Assembly (NCBI RefSeq): GCF_014645815.1
Contig: NZ_BMML01000003.1
Coordinates: 496,001-560,000, forward strand
DNA from: Streptomyces fuscichromogenes
GTDB taxonomy: Bacteria > Actinomycetota > Actinomycetes > Streptomycetales > Streptomycetaceae
Reading direction: 5' to 3'
DNA: 64,000 nt
Shown here: positions 1 through 8,962 of the stretch, piece by piece
Layout of the letters: each line of letters opens with the position of its first letter
Position numbering within the stretch: the first letter of the stretch is position 1
Notes under the pieces: model-generated
What the model was told of the DNA's origin: nothing
The model's input: the letters and a program-made list of their open reading frames with translations, nothing else
The model's database searches: none
Translations under genes and position numbers: made by a program

Positions 1-60
1 CCGGGTGCTCAGGAACTCACGGATCTCGGCGGTCACGTTCTTGTCGGTGGTGCTGGCCAT
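1..60 (-). CDS. XRE-family (MmyB-like) transcriptional regulator, 5' part only
   Basis: Only the first 20 codons lie in the window; the gene runs off the left edge. The peptide starts MASTTDKNVTAEIREFLSTR. A short polar lead followed by 'IREFL(S/T)(S/T)R' is the usual opening of the actinobacterial helix-turn-helix regulators that carry a C-terminal MmyB-like ligand-binding domain. In that family the next residues are typically RARITPEQ; they cannot be checked here. It is transcribed away from the dehydrogenase/exporter operon that starts at 433, so it could regulate that operon from the shared 370-base region. Family assignment rests on the N-terminus alone. Confidence 0.55.
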   Translation of the reverse strand, partial: MASTTDKNVTAEIREFLSTR

Positions 61-432
61 GGTCAGATCCCGATCACATCGACGGCGACGTCGACCGCGG
101 ACACAGCCCGGGGCCGGCCGGCGGCCCGCGACCGTTCGCGGTCCCCGCCCTCGACGGGCGAGGCGAAGATGACCTCGCCCGTGAACGAGGCCGGCTCAGG
201 AGGCTCCCCGACGATCCTTCGGGTTGCTGTCGGTCGGGGGTCCAGGGACACGGGTGACTCCTTCTCGGTCGCCATGGAACTTGTGCCGGTTCCTTCACCG
301 TAGAACCCGCGCCGAGGGTCTGCGAGGTACTGCCATTACCTGGAACAGCAGGGACTCCCACGTGCGCGCAGGAGCGCGTTCCATGGCAAGGGTCAAGGAC
401 TCGCAGTCCGAACACCAGCCTGAAGGAACACC

Positions 433-1467
433 GTGCGCGCAGCACTCATGTACGGAGCCGGCGACGTCCGCGTCGGAGATGTCGCCGACCCCGGCCTCAA
501 GGAACCCACCGACGCGCTGGTCCGCATCACCACGGCTTGCATCTGCGGCAGTGACCTGCACCCCTACCACTCGATGTCCGCCTCCGGCGGACCGGTCCGG
601 ATGGGCCATGAGTTCATCGGCGTGGTCGAGGAGACGGGCAGCGAGGTCAGCACCGTGCGGAAGGGGGACCTGGTCATAGCCCCGTTCGCGTACTCGGACG
701 GCACCTGCGAATACTGCCGGGCCGGGCTGCAGACCTCCTGCGTGCACGGCGGCTTCTGGGCCGTGAACGGCGTCGACGGCGGCCAGGGAGAGGCGGCCCG
801 GGTGCCGCTGGCGGACGGCACTCTGGTCAGGCTCCCGGTCGGCGCCGACGACGCGCTCATCCCCTCCCTGCTCACCCTCTCCGACGTCCTCGGCACGGGT
901 CACCACGCCGCTGTCCGCGGCGGGGTGAGGCGGGGCAGCACCGTCACCGTGATCGGGGACGGCGCGGTCGGCCTGCTCGCCGTACTCGCCGCGAAACGGC
1001 TCGGTGCCGAACAGATCGTCCTCATGGGTCGGCACACCGCCCGGACCGACCTCGGCCGTGAGTTCGGTGCCACCGACGTGGTCGCCGAGCGCGGCGGCGA
1101 GGGCATTGAGAAGGTACGCGAGTCCACCGGCGGCGGCAGTGAGATCGTCCTTGAGGCGGTCGGGCTCCGGCCCGCCTACGAGCAGGCGTACGGAGTGGTC
1201 CGTCCCGGTGGCACCATCAGCCGCGTGGGTGTGCCCCAGTACGAGGAGGCCCCGGTCGGCTTCGGCAGCCTCTTCGGCGGCAACGTCACCCTCACCGGAG
1301 GACCCGCTCCGGCCCGCGCCTACATCGGCGAATACCTGCCCGACATCCTGGAGGGCCGTATCGAGCCCGGCCGGGTGTTCGACCGCACCGTCGACCTCGA
1401 CCGCGTTGCCGAGGGCTACCGGGCCATGGACGCGCGCGAGGCACTGAAGGTGCTGGTGCGGCCGTGA
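433..1467 (+). CDS. zinc-dependent alcohol dehydrogenase (MDR family)
   Basis: A 344-residue medium-chain dehydrogenase predicted to oxidise an alcohol or reduce an aldehyde with NAD(P). The catalytic-zinc Cys38 lies in ACICGSD and His59-Glu60 in MGHEFIG. Cysteines 92, 95 and 103 form a three-Cys version of the structural zinc lobe. The nucleotide-binding glycines are in VIGDGAVGLLAVLAAKRLGA near residue 175. The GTG start has GAAGGA about 6 bases upstream. It is first in a plus-strand run with an exporter, an aldo/keto reductase and another dehydrogenase. It resembles the convergent gene at 5082-6122 (same GHE(F/Y)IGVVEETGSEV and GDGAVGL blocks), so the two are paralogues. Substrate unknown. 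Confidence 0.9.
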   Translation: MRAALMYGAGDVRVGDVADPGLKEPTDALVRITTACICGSDLHPYHSMSASGGPVRMGHEFIGVVEETGSEVSTVRKGDLVIAPFAYSDGTCEYCRAGLQTSCVHGGFWAVNGVDGGQGEAARVPLADGTLVRLPVGADDALIPSLLTLSDVLGTGHHAAVRGGVRRGSTVTVIGDGAVGLLAVLAAKRLGAEQIVLMGRHTARTDLGREFGATDVVAERGGEGIEKVRESTGGGSEIVLEAVGLRPAYEQAYGVVRPGGTISRVGVPQYEEAPVGFGSLFGGNVTLTGGPAPARAYIGEYLPDILEGRIEPGRVFDRTVDLDRVAEGYRAMDAREALKVLVRP

Positions 1468-1585
1468 ACAGGCAGTCTGAGACCGACAAGGTGGCCGTTC
1501 CGGCACGCTTCGGCGAAGGGCCGTCCATCCCCAGGGCGAGCACCAGTGCCGGCGCCGGGAATCCGACGACAGGGCCGGTGACGCG

Positions 1586-3028
1586 ATGACCACCAGTGCA
1601 CAGCGCACGGCCTCGGCCGCGGCGCGGAAGCCGACCGGCGGCCCGGCCCACGCGACGCTGATCCTGACGATCATCTGCATCAGCTATTTCATGGTCATCC
1701 TCGACAACTCGATCGTCTTCACCGGACTGCCGCAGATCCGGTCCGACATGGGGTTCTCGGAGACCGGCCTCTCGTGGATCACCGACGCCTACGTCCTGGT
1801 CTTCGGCGGGCTGCTGCTCCTGGGCGCCAGAGCCGGTGACCTCTTCGGACACCGCCGGGTGTTCCTTTTCTCCCTGGTCGTCTTCTCACTGACATCGCTC
1901 CTGGTGGGCGCCGCGCAGACCCAGTGGTGGCTGATCGGCGCCCGAGCGCTGCAGGGTGTAGGCGCCGCGGTACTGGCCCCTTCCGCCCTGTCGCTGCTCA
2001 CGCGCAGTTTCGCGGAGGGGCCGGCCCGCAACCGGGCCATGGCCGCGTACAGCGCTGTGGCCGGTCTCGGCGCGGCTTTCGGCCTGGTCGTCGGCGGCCT
2101 GGTCGCCGATCTGATCTCGTGGCGGGCCGGATTCTTCCTCAACGTCCCGATCGGCATCGTGATGATGGTCCTGGCAATGCGGTTCCTGCCCGAGACCGAC
2201 CGCCGGCGAGGCCGCTTCGACATCCCGGGAGCGCTGCTGGCGACCCTGGGCTCGACCGCTCTGGTCCTCGGCATCGTGAACGCGGCCGACTTCGGTTGGA
2301 CCGCTCCCGCCACCCTGATCCCGCTGGCGGCCGGTGTCGTGATGCTGACGCTGTTCGTGCAGGCGGAGCGCCGGGCCGCGCAGCCGATCGTGCCGCTGCG
2401 GCTGTTCGCCGGCCGGGAGCGCAGCGGCGCCTACGTCACCCGGATGCTCTACATGGGCGCGATGATGGGGTTCTTCTTCTTCACGGCGCAGTTCGTGCAG
2501 AGCGTCTACCACTGGACGCCGCTGCAGGCCGGCCTCGCCTTTCTGCCGATGACGCTGGTCAACTTCGCCTTCGCCGTCCAGGTACCCCGGCTGCTGGAGA
2601 AGGCCCGCAGGCCGCTGGTGCTCCTCACCGGCGTGATCCTGACCGCAGCGGGCATGGCGTGGCTCAGCCGTCTCGACCTGCACACCTCCTACCTGACCGG
2701 CGTGGCGCTGCCCATGGTGCTCATCGGCGCAGGCCAGGGGCTGGCGCTGGCCCCGATGACCTCCAGCGGTGTCGACGGCGTCGCGCCCGAGGACGCCGGC
2801 GCCGGCTCGGGCCTGGTCAACACCGTGCACCAGATCGGCAGCGCGCTGAGCCTGAGCATCCTGACTGCCGTGGCCGCCGCCGTATCCACCGGCCACACGG
2901 CCGCCGACATCGCGGCCCGCTCGGGCGCGGCCCTGACCGGCTCCGCCGTACTGCTGGCGCTGGCCGTCCTGGCCGTCGCCACGCTCATCGTGCCCTCACG
3001 GGGCACCCGCAAGGAAAGGTCCCTCTGA
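1586..3028 (+). CDS. MFS exporter, DHA2 (EmrB/QacA-like, 14-TM) family
   Basis: A 480-residue integral membrane protein with the hydrophobic pattern of the 14-helix drug:H+ antiporter family. The first helix carries ISYFMVILDNSIVFTGLP (residues about 32-49; motif D1 of DHA2 transporters). The motif A loop reads GARAGDLFGHRRVF, and helix 5 contains GAAFGLVVGGLVAD. It probably exports a small organic molecule handled by the neighbouring oxidoreductases. Its TGA overlaps the ATG of the aldo/keto reductase by one base, so the two are translationally coupled. A degraded copy of its first 73 codons and about 50 bases of upstream DNA recurs at 47690-47965, fused to part of another gene from this window. 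Confidence 0.92.
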   Translation: MTTSAQRTASAAARKPTGGPAHATLILTIICISYFMVILDNSIVFTGLPQIRSDMGFSETGLSWITDAYVLVFGGLLLLGARAGDLFGHRRVFLFSLVVFSLTSLLVGAAQTQWWLIGARALQGVGAAVLAPSALSLLTRSFAEGPARNRAMAAYSAVAGLGAAFGLVVGGLVADLISWRAGFFLNVPIGIVMMVLAMRFLPETDRRRGRFDIPGALLATLGSTALVLGIVNAADFGWTAPATLIPLAAGVVMLTLFVQAERRAAQPIVPLRLFAGRERSGAYVTRMLYMGAMMGFFFFTAQFVQSVYHWTPLQAGLAFLPMTLVNFAFAVQVPRLLEKARRPLVLLTGVILTAAGMAWLSRLDLHTSYLTGVALPMVLIGAGQGLALAPMTSSGVDGVAPEDAGAGSGLVNTVHQIGSALSLSILTAVAAAVSTGHTAADIAARSGAALTGSAVLLALAVLAVATLIVPSRGTRKERSL

Positions 3029-3912
3029 TGCTGACCCTCACTCTCAACAACGGCATCCAGATGCCGGCCCTCGGACTCGGTGTCTTCCAGACCCCGCCCG
3101 ACGAGACCAAGGCGGCGGTCACCGCGGCGCTCGAGCTCGGCTACCGGCACATCGACACCGCTGCGGCGTACGGCAACGAGCGCGAGGTCGGCGGGGCCAT
3201 CCGTGACTCCGGAGTACCCCGCGACGACATCTTCATCGAGACCAAGATCTGGATCAGCGACTACGGGTACGACGAGACACTGCACGGCTTCGAGAAGAGC
3301 GCCGCCAAGCTCGGCGTCGATCAGATCGACCTGCTGATCCTGCACCAGGCACTGCCGTCGGACTTCGACCGGACCGTCGCGGCCTACCAGGCGCTGGAGA
3401 AGCTCCTGGCCGACGGCAGGGTCCGGGCCATCGGCGTCAGCAATTTCATGGTCGCCCACCTGACCGCGCTGCTCGACGCCGTCACCGTCGTCCCCGCGGT
3501 CAACCAGCTGGAGATCCATCCCTACTTCCAGCAGCGCGCCGTCCTCGACTTCGACGACGAGCACGGCATCCTCAACCAGGCGTGGTCTCCCATCGGGGGC
3601 ATCACGTTCTACCCGGGATACGGCGAAGGCCGCAGGAGCGTCCTTGAGGATTCCGCCGTCCAGGCCATCGCCAAGGCCCACAGCAAGAGCCCTGCCCAGG
3701 TGCTGCTGCGTTGGGGCGTCCAGCAGGGACGCTCGGTCATCCCCAAGTCCACCAAGCGCGACCGGATCGCCGAGAACCTCGACGTCTTCGACTTCGAGCT
3801 CTCCGCCGACGAACTCTCCGCTCTCGACGCGCTCGAGACCGGCCGGCGCGGCGGCCCCGAGCCCGAGAACGTCACCCTCGCCCGCTACGGCCGGGCCGTC
3901 CCCGAGGCCTGA
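3028..3912 (+). CDS. aldo/keto reductase
   Basis: A 294-residue NADPH-dependent reductase of the AKR superfamily. The full catalytic tetrad is visible: Asp43 (HIDTAAAY), Tyr48, Lys73 (ETKIW) and His106 (LLILHQ). The cofactor-binding end is present as SVIPKSTKRDRIAENL. The start overlaps the exporter stop (TGATG). The N-terminus LTLNNGIQMPALGLGVFQ is typical, which excludes the much longer upstream reading frame. It probably reduces a carbonyl produced or detoxified by this operon. Confidence 0.93.
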   Translation: MLTLTLNNGIQMPALGLGVFQTPPDETKAAVTAALELGYRHIDTAAAYGNEREVGGAIRDSGVPRDDIFIETKIWISDYGYDETLHGFEKSAAKLGVDQIDLLILHQALPSDFDRTVAAYQALEKLLADGRVRAIGVSNFMVAHLTALLDAVTVVPAVNQLEIHPYFQQRAVLDFDDEHGILNQAWSPIGGITFYPGYGEGRRSVLEDSAVQAIAKAHSKSPAQVLLRWGVQQGRSVIPKSTKRDRIAENLDVFDFELSADELSALDALETGRRGGPEPENVTLARYGRAVPEA

Positions 3913-3942
3913 AACGTCCGTCCCCTGCTGCAAGGAGCCACC

Positions 3943-5010
3943 ATGCCCACCACCGTCAAGGCGTTCGGCGCGCACGACGTACGCCAATCACTGACCCCCC
4001 TCACCATCGAGCGCCGAGACGTCGGCCCGCACGACGTCAAGCTCGACATCCTGTTCTGCGGTATCTGTCACTCTGACATCAACTTCGTCGGCGGTGACTT
4101 CGGCCCGCTGCCGGTCAGCCCGCTCGTGCCCGGCCACGAGATCGTCGGCCGGGTGACCGAGGTCGGCTCCGCGGTCACCCGCCACCGGGTCGGCGACCTG
4201 GTCGGCATCGGCTGCATGGTCAACTCCTGCCGCGCGTGCGAGAACTGCCGGGCCGGTCAGGAGCAGTACTGCCTCAAGGGCCACACCCTGGTCTTCGGCA
4301 GCCCCGACCCGGCCGAACCGGGCGCCCACACCCAGGGCGGCTACTCCGAGGCGATCGTCGCCCCCGAGGACTTCGTCGTCCGCGTCCCCGATGGCCTCGC
4401 CCCGGCGGCCGCGGCCCCGCTGCTCTGCGCCGGCATCACCGTCTACGCTCCGCTCAAGCGGTACGGCGCGAAGCCGGGCGCCAAGGTCGCGGTGGTCGGC
4501 CTCGGCGGCCTGGGCCACCTCGGGGTGAAGACGGCCAAGGCGATGGGCGCCGAAGTCACCGTGCTCTCCCGGTCCGACAGCAAGCGCGACGCCGCGGCGG
4601 CCCTCGGAGCCGACCACTTCGCCACCACCGGCGACGGGTCGGCGTTCACGGAACTCGCCAACACCTTCGACATCATCCTCAACACCATCAGCGCGCCGGT
4701 ATCGCTCAAGGACTACTTCGGGATGCTGCGGCTGCACGGCACCATGGTGAGCGTCGGCGTGACCACAGAGCCCATGCCACTGGAGGTCTTCCCGCTCCTC
4801 CAGAACGGCCGCGCGTACGCGGGCTCGCTGTTCGGCGGCATCGCCGAGACCCAGGAGATGCTCGACTTCGCGGCCGAGCACGGTGTGACCGCCGAGATCG
4901 AGCTGATCGGCGCCGAGGACATCAACACGGCCTACGAACGGATCCTCGCCTCCGACGTCCGCTACCGGTTCGTCGTCGACGGTGCGAGCTTCGCCGAGCT
5001 GAAGGCCTGA
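3943..5010 (+). CDS. NAD(P)-dependent alcohol dehydrogenase, cinnamyl-alcohol-dehydrogenase-like
   Basis: A 355-residue zinc dehydrogenase of the CAD/YahK branch. Catalytic zinc ligands are Cys42 (GICHSD) and His65-Glu66 (PGHEIVG). A complete structural-zinc set is Cys96, 99, 102 and 110. The coenzyme motif VVGLGGLGHLGVKTAKAMGA follows. This branch usually reduces aromatic or aliphatic aldehydes with NADPH. It starts 30 bases after the reductase with CAAGGAG as ribosome site. It ends the 433-5010 run and faces a strong hairpin at 5032-5070. Confidence 0.92.
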   Translation: MPTTVKAFGAHDVRQSLTPLTIERRDVGPHDVKLDILFCGICHSDINFVGGDFGPLPVSPLVPGHEIVGRVTEVGSAVTRHRVGDLVGIGCMVNSCRACENCRAGQEQYCLKGHTLVFGSPDPAEPGAHTQGGYSEAIVAPEDFVVRVPDGLAPAAAAPLLCAGITVYAPLKRYGAKPGAKVAVVGLGGLGHLGVKTAKAMGAEVTVLSRSDSKRDAAAALGADHFATTGDGSAFTELANTFDIILNTISAPVSLKDYFGMLRLHGTMVSVGVTTEPMPLEVFPLLQNGRAYAGSLFGGIAETQEMLDFAAEHGVTAEIELIGAEDINTAYERILASDVRYRFVVDGASFAELKA

Positions 5011-5031
5011 CGAGCACTCCGCCCTCGCAAC

Positions 5032-5070
5032 GCGAAGAGGTGCGCCCCCTCCGGGGACGCACCTCTTCGC
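5032..5070. terminator. bidirectional hairpin terminator between convergent dehydrogenases
   Basis: A perfect 13-bp inverted repeat (GCGAAGAGGTGCG / CGCACCTCTTCGC) encloses a loop that can itself pair CCCC with GGGG. It lies 21 bases after the plus-strand stop at 5010 and 11 bases after the minus-strand stop at 5082, so it can end both transcripts. There is no clear T-tract, as is common in high-G+C actinobacteria. Confidence 0.8.
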
Positions 5071-5081
5071 CGGTTTCCCGC

Positions 5082-6122
5082 TCAGGGCTGGCTGATCCGC
5101 AGCAGCGACTTGATCGCCCGCCGCTCGTCCATGGCAGCGTACGCGTCGGCGACGTGGTCGAGATCGGTCTCGAAGTCGAACATCTTGCCGGGGTTGATCC
5201 GGCCGTCCAAGACGGCCCGCAGCAGTTCGGGGATGTACTGGCGGGCCGGGGCGACCCCACCGCGGACGCCGACGTTCTTCCAGAACGCGGTCTTGTAGTC
5301 GAACTCGGTGTACGTCGGGAACCCGACCGTTCCGACCATGCCGCCGGCCCGGGCCGAACCGACCGCGGTCGCGATGGCCTGGTCGGTGCCCACGCACTCC
5401 AACGCAGCGTCGACGCCGACCCCCTCGGTGAGGCGCAGGACGGCCGCGACGGCCTCCGCACCGCGCTCCTCGATGATGTCGGTCGCGCCAAACTCCTTGG
5501 CGAGGGCCTGCCGCGCGGGGTGCCGGCTCAGCGCGATGATCCGCGAGGCTCCGAGCAGGTGAGCGGACAGCACGGCGGAGAGTCCGACCGCGCCGTCACC
5601 CACCACGGCGACGGTGCCGCCCTTTCGCACCCCGGCCGAGATCGCGGCGTGGTAGCCCGTGCACATGACGTCCGACAGCGCCGTGAACGACGCGAGCTGG
5701 GCGTCGGAGAACTCCGAGCCCGGCACCTTGACCAGGGTCGCGTCGGCGTAGGGCGCTCGTACGCGCTCGCCCTGGCCGCCATCGGTGTCGCCGTTGCCGA
5801 ACGACCCTCCGTGCTCGCACTGGGACGGGAAACCGTGCCGGCAGGCCGGACAGGTGCCGTCGTTGTAGGTGAACGGTGCGATCACGAGGTCGCCGACGGC
5901 GAGCCCATGGACCTCGCTGCCGGTCTCCTCCACCACCCCGATGTACTCGTGACCGATGCTGCCGACCTTGTGCTGGTTGACACCGCGGTAATACCAGAGG
6001 TCCGACCCGCACACGCAGCCACGCACGACGCGGACCACCACGTCGGTCGGCTCCTGGATGCCCGGGTCGGGACGCTCCCCGACCTCGATCTGCCGCTCGG
6101 CCCTGAACAGTGCTGCCTTCAC
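5082..6122 (-). CDS. zinc-dependent alcohol dehydrogenase (MDR family)
   Basis: A 346-residue dehydrogenase with Cys38 (GCVCGSD) and His58-Glu59 (IGHEYIG) as catalytic-zinc ligands, lobe cysteines 91, 94 and 102, and the cofactor motif VVGDGAVGLSAVLSAHLLGA. The GTG start at 6122 was chosen because AGGAGAG precedes it by about 6 bases and because it matches the N-terminus of the paralogue at 433-1467; longer upstream reading frames have no family match. It is convergent with 3943-5010. Alcohol or aldehyde substrate unknown. Confidence 0.88.
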   Translation of the reverse strand: MKAALFRAERQIEVGERPDPGIQEPTDVVVRVVRGCVCGSDLWYYRGVNQHKVGSIGHEYIGVVEETGSEVHGLAVGDLVIAPFTYNDGTCPACRHGFPSQCEHGGSFGNGDTDGGQGERVRAPYADATLVKVPGSEFSDAQLASFTALSDVMCTGYHAAISAGVRKGGTVAVVGDGAVGLSAVLSAHLLGASRIIALSRHPARQALAKEFGATDIIEERGAEAVAAVLRLTEGVGVDAALECVGTDQAIATAVGSARAGGMVGTVGFPTYTEFDYKTAFWKNVGVRGGVAPARQYIPELLRAVLDGRINPGKMFDFETDLDHVADAYAAMDERRAIKSLLRISQP

Positions 6123-6331
6123 TTCGCTCTCCTGTGCCCATTGCCCGATCCGGCCCGGTCCTGTCCGGATATTCGGTTCGCAAGGTGCCCTGGCCGGTCG
6201 ACACAGTCGCAGCCGGGTCACAGCATCGATGCAACATCAAGCCAGGGGAGTGCGGGAGGACCTGCTCTTTCCGGTAACGGCAGTACCCCCTTCGAGGCAT
6301 GGTGCGTGGCGCGGGACGAGCGTCCCGAACG

Positions 6332-7366
6332 TCAGCGGCTGAAGTTCGGCACCAGGGGCAGCTCCGCGGTGGTGAGAATGCCCGGGCGGGCGTCGCAGAC
6401 GTCGGCGACGCTGTTCACCGGCAGGTTCGCGTTGATGCCGGGCGACCAGGTGCCGTAGCCGTCGCTGGCGAAGCGGAGGTCCATCTCCATGGGGACGTCA
6501 CCGCGTACGGAGACGTGCCAGCCGGTGTTGAGGACCTCCCAGGCCGGTTCAAGGTCTCGCACCACGTACTTGACGCGGGAGTAGGAGAAGAGCGGACTTC
6601 CCCTGTGGTAGCCCGTGATGTCCTGGCGCCAGGCTCCGACGGTGCCGGCTGGAACGGTCATGACGCCGATCTCGGTGTCCTTGGTGGCGACGGCTATCTC
6701 GGACGTGGCCGTGATGTCGTCGATCGGCACGGACATCGCGTCGGCGATCTGGCGCAGGGCCGCTCCGTCCGTCCGCTCCGAGCGGGCCGCTCCGTCGGCC
6801 AGATCGGCTGTGGCCGGGTCGATGCCGAATATCTCCCGCAGGAACTCGGGCGAGCGACGCGTGGAAAGGTCCGCGTACTGGGCGATGGCGATGTTGTCGA
6901 ACCGGCGTTCCATCACCAGGAGGGCCAGCGGTACGACCTCGGTGATGAAGCCGGGACACGAACCGGTTCCGTACAACGACGTGCCGCCGCGGGAGCATGC
7001 GGCCTCGACGCGCTCGCGGACGCCTGGATCCAAGGTGCCCGCGTGCGGGAAGCCGACGACGGTGGTCACGATGTTGGAGCCGGACTCCAGGATCCGGCAC
7101 ATGTCGTCGATCGACTCCTGATGCAGGAGCGGCATATACATGACGCAGTCGGGACGGGCCGCGAGGATCTCCTCGATGTCACGGGTCGCCACGACACCGG
7201 TCGAGGCGAGACCGCAGAGCTCACCGGCGTCGCGGCCGACCTTGTCGTCCGCGTACACACGCAGGCCCACGAGGTCGTACTGCGGGTGTTCGATGATCGA
7301 GCGGAGAGAGCTGATACCGGTGTGGCCGGTGGCCCACTGCGCGACTCGGTAGCGCTTGCCTGCCAT
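6332..7366 (-). CDS. NAD(P)-dependent dehydrogenase, dihydrodipicolinate-reductase-like / 2,4-diaminopentanoate-dehydrogenase family
   Basis: A 344-residue protein. Its N-terminal Rossmann fold begins YRVAQWATGHTGISSLRSII, with G-x-T-G at residues 14-17. The C-terminal half (GYHRGSPLFSYSRVKYVVRD) matches the fold of amine dehydrogenases related to DapB. Members are frequent in actinobacterial lipid and steroid catabolic clusters, but their substrates are mostly unknown. The promoter must lie in the A+T-rich stretch near 7585-7630, about 220-260 bases upstream. No partner lies in the same operon. Confidence 0.75.
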   Translation of the reverse strand: MAGKRYRVAQWATGHTGISSLRSIIEHPQYDLVGLRVYADDKVGRDAGELCGLASTGVVATRDIEEILAARPDCVMYMPLLHQESIDDMCRILESGSNIVTTVVGFPHAGTLDPGVRERVEAACSRGGTSLYGTGSCPGFITEVVPLALLVMERRFDNIAIAQYADLSTRRSPEFLREIFGIDPATADLADGAARSERTDGAALRQIADAMSVPIDDITATSEIAVATKDTEIGVMTVPAGTVGAWRQDITGYHRGSPLFSYSRVKYVVRDLEPAWEVLNTGWHVSVRGDVPMEMDLRFASDGYGTWSPGINANLPVNSVADVCDARPGILTTAELPLVPNFSR

Positions 7367-7679
7367 GGTCCGTGGTTCCCTTCCGTCATGCGCCTGCCCC
7401 GTCGTGTCGTCGGGCTCCGCAGCGACGCGGGCGGGCGTGAATCGTCAGGTATGTGTCCGGAAGCGCGGTTGCGCGCTCTTGCCCTTCGTTCGTTTCGGTC
7501 GGGGACCCACGGCGACGAAGGGCATGGGTATGAGAAGGCCGGCCCCAGCCTGTGGGTGGCTGCGGGAAGCCACGCCAGCGTAGGGCTTCTAGCGAATAAA
7601 TGTAAATACATCGAAGAATAGATCGATGTGATCGGCCTGCACGTGCCGTACCTCCGCCGGTTGCGGAGAATGTCCGGCG
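7367..7679. other. 313-base intergenic region with an A+T-rich promoter patch
   Basis: No coding sequence is supported. The first two thirds are ordinary high-G+C sequence. Positions 7585-7630 are strikingly A+T-rich for this genome and contain an inverted repeat, listed separately. The region separates the minus-strand dehydrogenase from the upstream minus-strand enoyl-CoA hydratase, so the patch is a plausible promoter/operator for the dehydrogenase. Confidence 0.5.
7608..7629. promoter_or_regulatory. inverted repeat ACATCGA-N8-TCGATGT, candidate operator
   Basis: Two perfect 7-base arms separated by 8 bases, inside an A+T-rich patch. The half-site ACATCGA(A) recurs at 10453-10484 upstream of the CoA-transferase gene. 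The 20 bases ending at 7615 match the 58183-58202 motif at 13 of 20 positions. A TetR- or GntR-type repressor could bind such a repeat; the binding protein is not identified. Confidence 0.4.
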
Positions 7680-8468
7680 CTACCGGCCCTGGAAGCGGGG
7701 CGGTCGGCCCTGACGGAATGCCTCGATGCCCTCGTGCAGGTCGGCCGTGGTCATCGTGACGGGCTGGGCGAGAGCCTCCCACTGGATGGACGCCTCAAGT
7801 CCGGCGGCCGACTGCTCCAGCCCCGTCTTGGTCAGCCGAAGCGCGATCGGTCCAGCCTCCGCGATATGCGCGGCGACGTCCAGCGAGTGCTTGAGGGCGT
7901 CGTCGGCGACCCCCGCTACCAGTCCCCAGCCGAGCGCCTCGTCGGCACCCACCTCGCGGCCGGTGTAGAGCATCTCCCTGGCCCGCGACATGCCGATCGC
8001 CTCCGGCAGAAGCCATGTGGCGCCCATGCCGCCATGGGTGCCGCGGTAGATGAAAGGGGTGCTGAACAGGGCTGTGGTGCTGGCGAAGCGCAGGTCGCAG
8101 GCCAGGGCGAGGCAGACACCCGCTCCGACGGTGGGGCCGTTCACCGCGGCGATGACGGGGAAGGACAACTCCCGTGGGCGCAACCAGCTGCGGTAGAAAG
8201 GCAGCATCCGGTCGCGCAGCCGGTCGATGGTGACATCCTCCGCCGCCCCCTGGTCCAGCCACGACAGGTCGGCCCCCGAACAGAAGGAACTGCCTGCGCC
8301 GGTGACGACCATCACGCGGGTGTCGCGGTCCGCCGCGATGCGGTCGACGGCCGTGTTCCACGCCTGCGTCAGCTCTTCCGTCATGGCGTTGCGGACCTTG
8401 GGAAGGTTGAGGGTGGCCACCCGGACGCCCGGGCTGGGCTCCGTCACCAGTACCGCGTCCGCCGTCAT
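7680..8468 (-). CDS. enoyl-CoA hydratase/isomerase family protein
   Basis: A 262-residue crotonase. The oxyanion-hole segments are SSFCSGADLSWL and the NGPTVGAGVCLALACD block, and the region GGMGATWLLPEAIG precedes the usual catalytic position. It adds water to, or isomerises, an enoyl-CoA. The ATG at 8468 (MTADAVLV) is preferred over an upstream in-frame start because GGGAAGGGA lies about 6 bases before it. It is transcribed away from the acyl-CoA ligase at 8963, and the two share a 494-base divergent region. Confidence 0.88.
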   Translation of the reverse strand: MTADAVLVTEPSPGVRVATLNLPKVRNAMTEELTQAWNTAVDRIAADRDTRVMVVTGAGSSFCSGADLSWLDQGAAEDVTIDRLRDRMLPFYRSWLRPRELSFPVIAAVNGPTVGAGVCLALACDLRFASTTALFSTPFIYRGTHGGMGATWLLPEAIGMSRAREMLYTGREVGADEALGWGLVAGVADDALKHSLDVAAHIAEAGPIALRLTKTGLEQSAAGLEASIQWEALAQPVTMTTADLHEGIEAFRQGRPPRFQGR

Positions 8469-8962
8469 CTGTCGGTCCCTTCCCTCTGCGACGGGCAAAC
8501 TGTACAGGGGGGCAACGGCGTTCGCGGGTCAGGTGCCTGACGAACACTCCGTGCGCGGAGCGGGCGTGTGATGTGTGCAGGTCCGGGCCGCCTGCTCGGT
8601 GTCGCGCGGCGCGGGGCCCTCAGCATGCTCTGGAGATCCGGAGCTGCAAATTGATACATTGACAAGCATCTACGCTTGTGGTCTGCTCGCCGTTGCGACG
8701 GGTACGGCGGAGCCGTCCATGAGGCGGCTCCGCTTCAGGTGTCGGCGCCGCCCGGCCATGAAGAGGCTGGACTGGGCAGGTGAGGGGCGCGCCGGTACCC
8801 CTGTATGCGCGACAGTCCGGTTCCGTGAGTCCGTTGCCGCAGGGCATCGCCACGGGCGAGGAGCCGTCAGCCGGTTGCTGCCGTCGCGCAGTTCGCGAGG
8901 TCACGGTCAGGACAGCGGTGCCGTGCGAGGCGGCCCGCCTCACCGATGCAGCGGAGCGATCC
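8469..8962. other. 494-base divergent promoter region
   Basis: Lies between the enoyl-CoA hydratase (minus) and acyl-CoA ligase (plus). No coding sequence is convincing: open frames here lack family-like sequence and are extensions of the ligase frame. The A+T-rich core at about 8645-8675 (TTGATACATTGACAAG and flanks) is the likely promoter or operator site for one or both genes. Confidence 0.45.

Noticed and set aside
63..275. 70-codon minus-strand open frame just before the XRE-type gene
   Set aside because: No recognisable domain and a low-complexity end; it lies in the expected promoter region of the divergent dehydrogenase and has no clear ribosome site.
1924..3027. Plus-strand frame leading in-frame into the aldo/keto reductase
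   Set aside because: Out of frame with the exporter and Arg/Pro-rich; the reductase N-terminus begins at 3028 with a coupled start.
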